From: Planctomycetota bacterium
GTDB lineage: Bacteria > Planctomycetota > Brocadiia > JAJRTI01
Assembly (NCBI GenBank): GCA_024278415.1
Contig: JAJRTI010000954.1
Coordinates: 1 to 26,335, forward strand
Length of the DNA: 26,335 bases
Direction of reading: 5' to 3'
Part shown: positions 17,622 through 25,020 of the stretch, piece after piece
Numbering within the stretch: the first letter of the stretch is position 1
How the letters are laid out: each line of letters begins with the position of its first letter
Position numbers and translations under genes: made by a program
The notes under the pieces: model-generated
What the model was told of the DNA's origin: nothing
Seen by the model: only the letters and a program-made list of their open reading frames with translations
Databases searched by the model: none

Positions 17622-17667
17622 ACTCACTTGCCTTTCCTCGGACGCCCGATGTGGCTCAGGTCTTGCG

Positions 17668-17696
17668 ACTATAGCACGAGGCCAACCTCGCCTCAA
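17668..17696 (-). promoter_or_regulatory. Predicted promoter of the GH2 gene
   Basis: On the minus strand, TTGAGG (17691-17696) and TATAGT (17668-17673) have 17 bp spacing. The -10 lies 46 bp before the GH2 ATG. Confidence 0.6.
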
Positions 17697-17722
17697 CGGT
17701 ATCGCTCCGCGTGCCGTGTGGC

Positions 17723-17751
17723 TTGCCCCCAGCCGGCGCAATTCGTAGAGT
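17723..17751 (+). promoter_or_regulatory. Possible promoter of the GHMP kinase operon
   Basis: TTGCCC (17723-17728) and TAGAGT (17746-17751) have 17 bp spacing, 38 bp before the GHMP kinase ATG. It is a weaker match than the divergent promoter on the other strand. Confidence 0.4.
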
Positions 17752-17789
17752 ATGTTGGAGTCCCGCATCGAACCGCATTGGAGCGCTCC

Positions 17790-18866
17790 ATGTCCTTCAC
17801 CGACGCGTTTACCGTTTCAGCCCCCGTGACGGCCCCGCTCTTCGGCGAGCAGCAAGCTTATCTTGGGCTGCCGGTTATTGCGCTGGCCTTCGACTCTCGA
17901 GTCACCGTCCAGGCGGACAGCCACGAATCGAACACCATCATCTTGCGCCGGCCTGCCGCGCCTGAGGAGTGTGTGTCGCTTGGCGCCGCCCGCCCTCCGA
18001 CAAGTGAAGGCCTGCTTGCCAGGGCCGCGGACGCGATTCGAGGGCTTGGAATCGAACTCACCTCCGGCTACAGCCTCAAGTTGACATCGGACCTTCCTCT
18101 CCGCGCGGGACTTGGCCAGGACGCGGCCACCGCGGTCGCGCTCACGCTGGCGTTGCTTCGGTGCACGAACCAACTCCAGTCCTTCACCGGCATAGCGATC
18201 GCGGATGTGGCCCACGCGATCCTTGGGGACAAGTCGCCCCGCGCTCTGTACGATGCACTTGTCTCTAGCCTCGGCGGCAAGCAGCACCTTGCCGGCTCCC
18301 AGGCCACATCACTGGCAGGCGCCGACCTCAGGGAGCTGGTCATCGGCTTCTCAGACGCGCCCTCTCCATCCGGCCGCTCCTTGCTCAAGGATCAGGCGAA
18401 GGGGGCCGTCGACGCACTGGCCGCTCGCTGCCCATCGTTCGATCTTGGCGCGACCCCTTTTGACGCAGCGATGCCGATGCTCCGCGAGTTGCCAGACGAG
18501 GCAGCCAGTGCCCTCTACGCGCTCCTCCGCGGCCGGGAACTCTGCGCCGCGGCGACCATCCTGTTGGAATCCGAGTCCTTCGAGAAGGATAGACTCGGTG
18601 AGATGCTCGATGAGGACCACAGCCTGCTTCGCGACTACTTGGGCGTGTCCAACGATTCTGCCGAAGCCGTCGTGGCCGCGGCGAAGGAGGCCGGCGCGCT
18701 GGGCGCAAAGGTCAATACCGCGGGCTCGTCTGTCCTCGCGTACGCGCCTGGCGACGAGGCTGCGGTCGCCAAGGCGATCGAATCACAGGGCTGGACTGCG
18801 CTCACCGTTTCGGTCGCCGATGGCGCGCGCCTCGACGCCGGTACGCTTGTCCCTCCATGGGCGTAA
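17790..18866 (+). CDS. GHMP-family small-molecule kinase
   Basis: 358 residues. ATG 17790 has GGAG 8 bp upstream; a much longer open frame runs upstream but is the antisense shadow of GH2. Motif 1, APVTAPLFGEQQAYLGLPVI (11-30), follows the mevalonate/sugar-kinase pattern of substrate-binding GE followed by G-x-P. Motif 2 is PLRAGLGQDAATAV (103-116); the usual Ser-Ser of GLGSSA is Gln-Asp here. A motif-3-like GAKVNTAGSSVLAYAPG lies near the C-terminus. GHMP kinases phosphorylate sugars, mevalonate or homoserine using ATP. Next to sugar-processing genes, a sugar kinase is the likeliest reading. The URO-D-like gene follows after 37 bp, probably in one operon. Confidence 0.83.
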   Translation: MSFTDAFTVSAPVTAPLFGEQQAYLGLPVIALAFDSRVTVQADSHESNTIILRRPAAPEECVSLGAARPPTSEGLLARAADAIRGLGIELTSGYSLKLTSDLPLRAGLGQDAATAVALTLALLRCTNQLQSFTGIAIADVAHAILGDKSPRALYDALVSSLGGKQHLAGSQATSLAGADLRELVIGFSDAPSPSGRSLLKDQAKGAVDALAARCPSFDLGATPFDAAMPMLRELPDEAASALYALLRGRELCAAATILLESESFEKDRLGEMLDEDHSLLRDYLGVSNDSAEAVVAAAKEAGALGAKVNTAGSSVLAYAPGDEAAVAKAIESQGWTALTVSVADGARLDAGTLVPPWA

Positions 18867-18903
18867 GCATTCACGCGCCCCCCATGTATTTGACAGAGGT
18901 AGT

Positions 18904-19959
18904 ATGCAACTCGCGTATAAGCACAACTGGCCCGAAGCCCGCGAACGGTTCGAAGCGTTTTGGCAGATGGAGATCATCGACCGGCCCTGCATCTCCGTGC
19001 CGGCGCCGCTCAAGCCGCGCCGGCCGACGCCGGCGCCCGCGGACTACAAGACGAAGTGGGCCGCCCCGGAGTACGTGGCCCAGAGCTACGACGCGGCGCA
19101 CGAGGCGACGTATTTCGGCGGCGAGGCCATGCCGAACACGTCGCTCATGGCCGGCTACTGCGTCTCATACGGCGCGCCCCTCCATTACGCGGAGCAAACC
19201 ATCTGGCAAGAGCCCATCATCGATTCATGGGACAATCCGCCCTCCCTGGAGTTCGACGAAAACGCCCCTGGCTGGCAACGATGCTGGCAGGTGGCGCAAC
19301 GCTGCCTCGAAGTCAGCGAAGGCAAGTGGATGACCGGCGTCCCGAACCTCTCACAGCCTAACGACCACATCGCCCTACTCCGGGAGTCCGGCCGGTTTTG
19401 CATGGACTTGATCGACCACCCCAATGAGATCAAGGCCGGCATGCGGAAGTTGCTCGACAACTGGTTCGTCATGCACGACCGGCTGAGCACGATGCTCTCC
19501 AAAACGCAAGAGGGATCCATCACCTGGCTGCCGGTGTGGTGCCCCTGGCCGCGGAGCATGACGCTTCAGAGCGACATCTCGTGCATGATGTCGCCGGCGA
19601 TGTTCGAAGAGTTCATCGCTCCCGAACTGGAGGAGATGGCGGACCGGCTCGACGGCGCGATCTACCACCTCGATGGCCCCGACGCGCTCCATCACCTCGA
19701 TCGGCTGCTGGCGGTCGACGGGCTCCACGCGATCCAATGGACGCCGGGGACGGGGCAGGCCGACGGCCTCGCATGGCTCGACCTCTACAAGCGCATCCAG
19801 GCCGGCGGCAAGGGAGTGGTGGCTTCGCTGAAGTACGACGAGGTCGAGACCGCGGTCCGCGAGTTGAAGCCGGAGGGGCTGTTCATCATGACAAACGCGT
19901 CCTCGCCAGACGCGGCCGAGGCGCTCTTGGCCAGGGCCGAGGAGATTACGAAGGGGTAA
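18904..19959 (+). CDS. Uroporphyrinogen decarboxylase (URO-D) superfamily protein
   Basis: 351 residues. ATG 18904 has AGAGG just upstream. The pattern (NWPEARERFEAFWQME near the start, PNTSLMAGYCVSYGAP, FIAPELEEMADRLDGAIYHLDGP, HAIQWTPGTGQ) is that of URO-D-fold proteins annotated in many metagenomic heterotrophs. These are a TIM-barrel group shared with corrinoid-dependent methyltransferases. It is unlikely to be the haem-pathway HemE: the N-terminal HemE arginine-rich signature is absent and no haem genes are nearby. No Zn-binding His-x-Cys motif is obvious. The substrate and any methyl transfer role are unknown. It is co-directional with and close to the GHMP kinase. Confidence 0.8.
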   Translation: MQLAYKHNWPEARERFEAFWQMEIIDRPCISVPAPLKPRRPTPAPADYKTKWAAPEYVAQSYDAAHEATYFGGEAMPNTSLMAGYCVSYGAPLHYAEQTIWQEPIIDSWDNPPSLEFDENAPGWQRCWQVAQRCLEVSEGKWMTGVPNLSQPNDHIALLRESGRFCMDLIDHPNEIKAGMRKLLDNWFVMHDRLSTMLSKTQEGSITWLPVWCPWPRSMTLQSDISCMMSPAMFEEFIAPELEEMADRLDGAIYHLDGPDALHHLDRLLAVDGLHAIQWTPGTGQADGLAWLDLYKRIQAGGKGVVASLKYDEVETAVRELKPEGLFIMTNASSPDAAEALLARAEEITKG

Positions 19960-19968
19960 CGCGGCTAG

Positions 19969-21225
19969 CTACAGCCACAGATCCAAGCCCTCTTGCGCCA
20001 AGTCCACCGTGCATCCCGAATTGGGTGCGAGATGCTGAAGATAGCCGCGCGTCTTCTCCAAGCTCCTGGCCAGATCCTCGTCCGTTGCGGTGGGTTCATG
20101 GTGGAACATGAGCAGCCTTTTGACCCCGGCTTCAGCCGCAATGTCCGCGCCCATGATCGGTGAGCTGTGCCCCCAGTCCTGCTTGGCCACGGTTTCCTCA
20201 ACCGAGTACTGCGAGTCGAAGATCAGCACGTCCGCGTCCGCGAAGAAGTCGACGTGCCTGTCCACGATCTCAGCCTTCACGTCGTGGAATTCCACATCCG
20301 TCGCGTAGACGATGCTCTTGCCTGCGAACTCGACCCGGTAGCTGAAGGATCCGCCGGGGTGCTTCATGCGCGCAACGCGCACGGTGACGCCATCGAGATC
20401 GTGAGCCGCGGCCGGGTCGAGGATGCGGAAGGAGATGTCCGCCGCCATATCCTCCAGCCGAACTGGGAAGTACTGCGAGACTTGCTGCCCACGGAATCGG
20501 TCCTCCAAGCCAGGGTGTGCGCCACAAATCTCGATGTGGTTGCCCGGCACGTATGCCGGTGCAAAGAACGGAAACCCCATGATGTGGTCCCAATGCGTGT
20601 GGGTCATGAGGAACCGCGCCAGGCCATTGCCGGTCGCGAAGCCTTCGCCCATGAGAAGCTGCCCAAGTGCGCGCACGCCGGAGCCGGCGTCGAGAATGAG
20701 CAGCCGCTCGCCAGCGCGAATCTCAACACAAGCCGTGTTGCCCCCGGCCGTGCCCCGTTCGAGGGCCGGCAGGCCCTCGACGAAGCTCTGGATGGCCTCC
20801 TGATCACGCAGATCCTCAGGCGTGGCCCGCTGAAGGGCGCAGCGAATCTTCCTCTCAATCTCAGGCGGCGCGAGGGGCGTAGGCAGGGAGCCACGGGCGC
20901 CCCAGATTCGCATGAACATTGCCGCCCCGGCGTCAACCAGCCGCGACAAGTTGCACAGTTCGAAGACACGCTTGACAAACGGCTGCACCTTGATGATCCG
21001 CAATTCGCCCGCGTTCTCAGCCATGCTGTTGTGCGCCGCAACGAGCACTCCCAATCCCGCGCTGCCCAGAAAGTCCACGCCGCCCATGTCAATAATCAAG
21101 TCGCCCGCCAACCCCTTCGTGGCTTCGCGGATGGCCTCCGAGAGTTCACGAGCCGCGTGCGCTTCCAGTTGCCCACAGAGCACGACGATACGGTCGTTTC
21201 CTTCTGAGCGCGTTCCAATTCTCAT
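19969..21225 (-). CDS. STAS domain fused to metallo-beta-lactamase-fold hydrolase
   Basis: 418 residues with GAGGGA upstream of the ATG. Residues 1-105 form an anti-anti-sigma STAS domain; Ser55 in VDFLGSAGLGVL is at the usual phosphorylation position. Residues about 108-418 form an MBL fold: THTHWDH (208-214) is the metal motif HxHxDH, followed by MKHPGGSFSYRVEF, YATDVEFH, and FHHEPT, giving the further His and Asp ligands. The family includes phosphodiesterases and RNase Z-like hydrolases. STAS domains are phospho-switches used in sigma-factor and stressosome-type partner switching. The fusion suggests that enzyme activity or location is set by a kinase/phosphatase partner, but no such partner is encoded next to it. 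It converges with the URO-D-like gene. Confidence 0.9.
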   Translation of the reverse strand: MRIGTRSEGNDRIVVLCGQLEAHAARELSEAIREATKGLAGDLIIDMGGVDFLGSAGLGVLVAAHNSMAENAGELRIIKVQPFVKRVFELCNLSRLVDAGAAMFMRIWGARGSLPTPLAPPEIERKIRCALQRATPEDLRDQEAIQSFVEGLPALERGTAGGNTACVEIRAGERLLILDAGSGVRALGQLLMGEGFATGNGLARFLMTHTHWDHIMGFPFFAPAYVPGNHIEICGAHPGLEDRFRGQQVSQYFPVRLEDMAADISFRILDPAAAHDLDGVTVRVARMKHPGGSFSYRVEFAGKSIVYATDVEFHDVKAEIVDRHVDFFADADVLIFDSQYSVEETVAKQDWGHSSPIMGADIAAEAGVKRLLMFHHEPTATDEDLARSLEKTRGYLQHLAPNSGCTVDLAQEGLDLWL

Positions 21226-21264
21226 GGGCGTTCCCTCATGGCAGGTAGGATAGGCGACAAGAAG

Positions 21265-21293
21265 ATTCTATCGACTGAGGCCGGCCCCGGCAA
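21265..21293 (-). promoter_or_regulatory. Predicted promoter of the STAS-MBL gene
   Basis: On the minus strand, TTGCCG (21288-21293) and TAGAAT (21265-21270) have 17 bp spacing. The -10 is 39 bp before the ATG. It is back to back with the + strand promoter. Confidence 0.5.
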
Positions 21294-21300
21294 TAGCGCT

Positions 21301-21328
21301 TTGACATTCCTGCTGGAGTCCGTACAAT
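21301..21328 (+). promoter_or_regulatory. Strong predicted promoter driving the yggS/DegT run
   Basis: TTGACA (21301-21306) and TACAAT (21323-21328) have 16 bp spacing; the -35 is perfect. The expected transcript begins near 21335 and runs straight into the MITE-like element before the YggS-type reading frame at 21495. Confidence 0.65.
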
Positions 21329-21348
21329 CCCCAAGCCAACCGCAAATG

Positions 21349-21440
21349 GTAACATTTCAGCCGAGTGCAACAGCCGCCGAACCCGCGTCGGCGGGGGCCA
21401 TCGCGGGAAGATGCCTCTTTGCACTCGGCTGAAGTATTGT
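21349..21440. mobile_element. MITE-like element (92 bp) with terminal inverted repeats and 8-bp target duplication
   Basis: The two ends form a terminal inverted repeat of 22 bp. Its inner 15 bp, TTCAGCCGAGTGCAA, are perfect, and the outer 7 bp differ at four places, all transitions. The element is flanked by direct repeats CGCAAATG (21341-21348 and 21441-21448). A further inner hairpin CCGCCGA/TCGGCGG lies at 21374-21394. It encodes nothing. It sits between the promoter at 21301-21328 and the interrupted YggS gene, so its hairpin would be in the 5' leader. A close copy of its left end occurs at 26197. Confidence 0.8.
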
Positions 21441-21494
21441 CGCAAATGAAGACCGGCCGCCGCCAACGGCGCCAGCGCGAGGAACGCAACGGCC

Positions 21495-22154
21495 ATGCCT
21501 GAACCCACCATAACCGAACGAGTGAAGGCGGTCCTGGATACTATCCCGGCGAGCGTGACGCTGGTGGCCGCGTGCAAGACACGCACCCTCGATCAAGTGC
21601 GCGAGGCTGTGGATGCCGGGGTTGTCCACTTGGGCCACAACTATGTGCAGGAGGCTGAGGCCATGGTTGGCCTTCTGGATCGAAACGTGTCTTGGCATTG
21701 CATCGGACATCTCCAACGCAACAAGGCCAAGAAGGCGGTCGGGCTGTTTGACATGGTCTAGACCGTTGATTCGCCGCGCCTCGCCGTCAAGCTCGACGCG
21801 GAGTGCGCGAAGCGGGACAAAGTCTTGCGCGTGCTCATCGAGGTCAACAGCGGTGAGGAACCGAACAAGGATGGCGCCCTGCCTGCGGACGTGCCGGCTC
21901 TGGCGGCCCACATCGCCAGCCTGCCGCACTTGCGTCTCGAAGGGCTGATGACGATGGGGCCTCTCAGCGGCGACCCCGAGGAGGCGCGGCCTTACTTCCG
22001 AAGGACGCGTGATCTTTTCGAGCGGCTCGCACCGACCACAAACCCCCGCATGGCGGTGTTGTCCATGGGCATGAGCAGTAGCTACCAAGTCGCCATTGAA
22101 GAAGGTGCAACCCAGATCCGGCTCGGCACATCGATCTTTGGACCCAGGCAATAG
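21495..22154 (+). pseudogene. YggS/PLPBP-family PLP homeostasis protein, interrupted by in-frame TAG
   Basis: The frame is intact from ATG 21495 to TAG 22152-22154, apart from one TAG at 21759-21761 (codon 89). Both sides are recognisable. Before it come LVAACKTRT with Lys28 at the PLP-lysine position and LGHNYVQEAEAM. After it come VDSPRLAVKLD, VLIEVNSGEEPNKDG, LEGLMTMGPL, LSMGMSSSYQVAIEEGATQIRLGTSIFG. Intact length would be 219 codons, close to the family norm (about 230). The stop falls in the MV-x-TVDS stretch, where the family usually has Glu, Gln or His; GAG or CAG to TAG is one change. The GEN motif is also changed to GHN. YggS-type proteins buffer PLP. Genuine decay is likeliest, but sequencing error or readthrough is possible. 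Confidence 0.85.
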
Positions 22155-22198
22155 CAGCGCCTTGTCAAGGCCTTTTCCCATCCCAAGGAGACACCCCC

Positions 22199-23431
22199 AT
22201 GTTAGCCATCGACGGCGGAACCCCGGTTCGCAGCAAGCCCTTCCCTGCCAGGCGCCTCTTCGGCGAGGAGGAAAAGCAAGCCGCGATCGAATTGTTTGAT
22301 GAAGCCATCCAGAGCGGTTCCGCATTCGGGTACAACGGCCCGCGGGAGCAAGCCTACGAGGAGGCCTTTGCGGAGTTCCTCGGCGGCGGGTTCGCGGACG
22401 GAGTGAACTCGGGTTCCTGTGCGGTGTTTGTGGCGCTTGGCGCGCTCAACCTTGAGCCGTGCAGCGAGGTCATCGTGCCGCCGATCACCGATATGGGCGG
22501 CGTGATGCCGGTGCCCATGTTGAACTGCGTACCTATCATCGCGGACGCGCGGCCCGGGTCGTACAATACTGGGCCCGACCAGATCGAGGCCGTACTCACC
22601 GAGCGCACCAAGGCGATCCTCGTGGCGCACATCGCCGGCGAGCCCTGCGACATGGATCCCATTTTGGAGATCGCCAACGCGAAGGGCCTCCCTGTCGTGG
22701 AGGACTGCGCGCAGTCGCATGGCGCGAAGTACAAGGGACGCTATTGCGGGAGCATCGGCACAATCTCCGCGTTCAGCACCATGAGCGGCAAACACCACGC
22801 CACGGGCGCGCAGGGCGGCGTGGTGTTCACGAAGGACGAGGGCCTCTATTGGGAGGCCAAGCGCTTTGCCGACCGAGGCAAGCCGTTTGGCCTCGAGAAC
22901 ACGCGCAATGTCAGGATGGGTTTGAACCTAAACAGCAACGAATTGTCCGCGGCAATCGGGTTGGTGCAACTTAAGAAGCTGCCGAGCATCGTGGAGCGGC
23001 GCCGGGCGGCCGCGGCGCGGGTGGAGCAGGGCCTCGTGGGAGCGGAGGCCGTGAGTCTGGGGTGGCGTCCGGAGGGAGCAGAGCCGTCGTACTGGTTCCT
23101 TCGCGTCATGCTCGACTTGGAGAAGCTCACGGTGAGCAAGGAGTCGTTCTGCGCGGCGTTGAAGGCCGAAGGGATACCGTGCACGCCCAGCTACCGGCAC
23201 ATCCCGTCTGAATTCCCCTGGTGGCGAGAGCGCAAGACCTACGGCGCCAGCGGCTACCCGTGGACATCGCCGGAGTACAAGGGCGACCCGGACCAACAGT
23301 TCCCTTGCCCCAACGCCGTGGCGACCACGGACGCGTGCTTCAACATCTCCGTGCACGAGAACTACAGCGCCGCCGACGGCGACGACATCGCGGCTGGGCT
23401 GCGAAAGGTCGAAGCGGCGTATCTGAAGTGA
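22199..23431 (+). CDS. DegT/DnrJ/EryC1/StrS-family aminotransferase (second paralog)
   Basis: 410 residues; AAGGAG lies 8 bp before the ATG. The N-terminus MLAIDGGTPVRSKPFPAR is family-typical. NSGSCAVFVALGAL, HIAGEPCDMDPILE and VVEDCAQSHG (Asp169) match the PLP site, and AFSTMSGKHHATGAQGG holds the candidate PLP lysine Lys198. The usual G-E-G-G after the lysine is G-A-Q-G-G. SAFGYNGPREQAYEEAFAEF is the N-terminal helix. It is clearly related to the gene at 11949-13157 but diverged throughout, so this is not a recent duplication. The likely substrate is a keto-sugar. It lies 44 bp after the broken yggS gene on the same strand. Confidence 0.9.
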   Translation: MLAIDGGTPVRSKPFPARRLFGEEEKQAAIELFDEAIQSGSAFGYNGPREQAYEEAFAEFLGGGFADGVNSGSCAVFVALGALNLEPCSEVIVPPITDMGGVMPVPMLNCVPIIADARPGSYNTGPDQIEAVLTERTKAILVAHIAGEPCDMDPILEIANAKGLPVVEDCAQSHGAKYKGRYCGSIGTISAFSTMSGKHHATGAQGGVVFTKDEGLYWEAKRFADRGKPFGLENTRNVRMGLNLNSNELSAAIGLVQLKKLPSIVERRRAAAARVEQGLVGAEAVSLGWRPEGAEPSYWFLRVMLDLEKLTVSKESFCAALKAEGIPCTPSYRHIPSEFPWWRERKTYGASGYPWTSPEYKGDPDQQFPCPNAVATTDACFNISVHENYSAADGDDIAAGLRKVEAAYLK

Positions 23432-23442
23432 GGCGCATTCGC

Positions 23443-23471
23443 TTGACCCATCCCGCGTGTCCGTCTATCAT
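23443..23471 (+). promoter_or_regulatory. Predicted promoter of the PilZ gene
   Basis: TTGACC (23443-23448) and TATCAT (23466-23471) have 17 bp spacing. The leader to the ATG at 23571 is about 92 nt and includes a GCCCG/CGGGC stem. I see no recognised riboswitch in it. Confidence 0.55.
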
Positions 23472-23570
23472 GGTTAGGTCTGTGTGCCCATTGGCCGCCC
23501 GTTGCAGGAGTTGGCGGGCATGAGGACCTAGCCCTCAGGTGGAGTCGAGTTGGACCCGGAAGGAGTGCAT

Positions 23571-24842
23571 ATGGATCCCGGCGGCAGCCGACAACACAAC
23601 CGCTACCTTGTGGACGACTGCGTGGTGGAAGTCAAGTCCGGCGGGCTGACGTCGCTCTTATCCAAGGGCGAGTTTCTGCCCGTGGTCGACCTCAGTGAGG
23701 GTGGGATGCAGGTCATCATGTTCGAACAACCCAAGCTCGGCCGCAAGTACCACTTCACGCTAACTGCCGGCAAGAAGTATGATTTCGTCGCCGGAGACAG
23801 TGACATTCGTTGGTGGCTTCAGATCGAGGACGAGAATGCGTTCCGCGTTGGCATTCAGTTTACGAAGCTATCCGATGAGGACACAGCAAACTTGGGCGAG
23901 TTGCTCCAGGATTTTGCACAACGCCAACCGGAGATCCTCCACAGCGCCTTGGCCAGGCTCAAGGTTCCCCAGTCCGTGCAGAAGAAGCTTGTGGCTGCCA
24001 TCTGCGAACCGCGGTTGAACAAGACTCCCATGGTCGCCAAGCCAGGCGAAGGGCCAGAAGATGCATGGGGAGGCGTCGAGAAGGAACTCTCCCGCCCCAA
24101 GGCCCACCAGCCGCCCCAAGCGCAGGAGCCGCAGGTGGAGGCCCCCGAGACCGAAGCCATTCCGGAGCCGGCGCCACCCAAGCCGGCGCCTGGACTAGCG
24201 AAACCGGCAGACGACGAAGACAGCGATGACATCTACGTCGCGGATATGGAGGATAGCGACGACGAGCTTCCGGCCGTTGCCCCCGACCTTGCCGGCGCCG
24301 CAGACGCACCCGCGCACGCAGCGGAGCCGGAGGTGGGACGGGATGAGCTATCGCCGGAGACCGGAGAGGACGCGGGCGCGCTGGCCGAGTCCACCATCGG
24401 CGACGAGGGCGAGCCGCCTGCGGACGAGCCCCCCCCCGCGCCGCGCCAAAGCATGATCCCACTCTATCTCCTTGGGCGGCAACACAAAGTCCGCGTGGAC
24501 GACTCTGGCAGGCCGGTCGGCCGCGCAGTCGGCGAGTTGTCGCTGCCCAAGTTCGGCTCAAACCACTTCGCCTGCCGCCTGTCGGACAGCGGGATGCTGC
24601 GTGACGACGGGTTCGGGTTCCGCATTGGCGACGTGATTGTGTTCTCGATGGAGGGCGAAGTGGAGGATGGGGATTTCGCGTTCGCGGCCACGGACGAGAA
24701 GAGCTACTTCCGTGAGGTGGTGGTGCTGGGCGAGGACTCGATCGTGCTCAACCCGCTGAACCAGACGCGCAAGCAGCGGCAAGTGCGCCCCAGTGAGTTG
24801 AAGGCGTTCTGGCCCGCGGTGGCCGTGGTGAGGCTCCTGTAG
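23571..24842 (+). CDS. PilZ domain protein with acidic linker and S24/LexA-like C-terminal domain
   Basis: 423 residues from ATG 23571, which has AAGGAG 6 bp upstream; a TTG at 23550 is in frame but worse. PilZ-type domain about 1-110: R7-x3-R11 (SRQHNRY) and D40-x-S42-x2-G45 (VVDLSEGGM), the c-di-GMP binding signature. An acidic, Pro/Ala/Glu-rich linker spans about 160-295. Residues about 297-423 resemble the S24/LexA peptidase-like fold: GDVIVFS, EDGDFAFA, REVVVLGEDSIVLNPLN. A Ser cluster (SDSGM, 338-342) is near the nucleophile position, but the general-base Lys of the family is not obvious. It probably senses c-di-GMP and may bind protein partners; protease activity is doubtful. It has its own promoter and a downstream hairpin. 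The stop is TAG. Confidence 0.85.
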   Translation: MDPGGSRQHNRYLVDDCVVEVKSGGLTSLLSKGEFLPVVDLSEGGMQVIMFEQPKLGRKYHFTLTAGKKYDFVAGDSDIRWWLQIEDENAFRVGIQFTKLSDEDTANLGELLQDFAQRQPEILHSALARLKVPQSVQKKLVAAICEPRLNKTPMVAKPGEGPEDAWGGVEKELSRPKAHQPPQAQEPQVEAPETEAIPEPAPPKPAPGLAKPADDEDSDDIYVADMEDSDDELPAVAPDLAGAADAPAHAAEPEVGRDELSPETGEDAGALAESTIGDEGEPPADEPPPAPRQSMIPLYLLGRQHKVRVDDSGRPVGRAVGELSLPKFGSNHFACRLSDSGMLRDDGFGFRIGDVIVFSMEGEVEDGDFAFAATDEKSYFREVVVLGEDSIVLNPLNQTRKQRQVRPSELKAFWPAVAVVRLL

Positions 24843-24934
24843 CCGTCTGCAACGCGCACGACCGTGGGCAACGAGTCATCGCGAAGCGCCGGAGCGGAAG
24901 GCCTTCGTCTCCCCTTCGTTGCCGGCCGCTGCTT

Positions 24935-24954
24935 CGGAATGCGAAGGCATTCCG
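24935..24954. terminator. Possible hairpin terminator between convergent genes
   Basis: CGGAATGC (24935-24942), loop GAAG, GCATTCCG (24947-24954). It lies between the PilZ gene (+) and the cytochrome gene (-). There is no T-run. The rest of this 178-bp gap shows no gene. Confidence 0.4.
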
Positions 24955-25020
24955 CGCCACTTCTCAGCGCAAAGTCCTTGCCTCAAGCATTCAGGCCGCG
25001 AGCCCGACCGCGGACTGGGG

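Noticed and set aside
17622..17768. N-terminal extension of the GH2 frame
   Set aside because: It would place 49 residues before a clear signal peptide and runs through the predicted promoter; the ATG at 17621 is better.
16296..17789. Open + strand frame of about 500 codons ahead of the GHMP kinase
   Set aside because: It is antisense to the GH2 gene and reads as composition-driven shadow; the kinase start at 17790 has an RBS and the family's first motif.
21759..21761. TAG recoding (pyrrolysine-type) in the YggS gene
   Set aside because: TAG terminates many other genes in this window, no pyrrolysine machinery is seen, and the family has no need for a special residue here.
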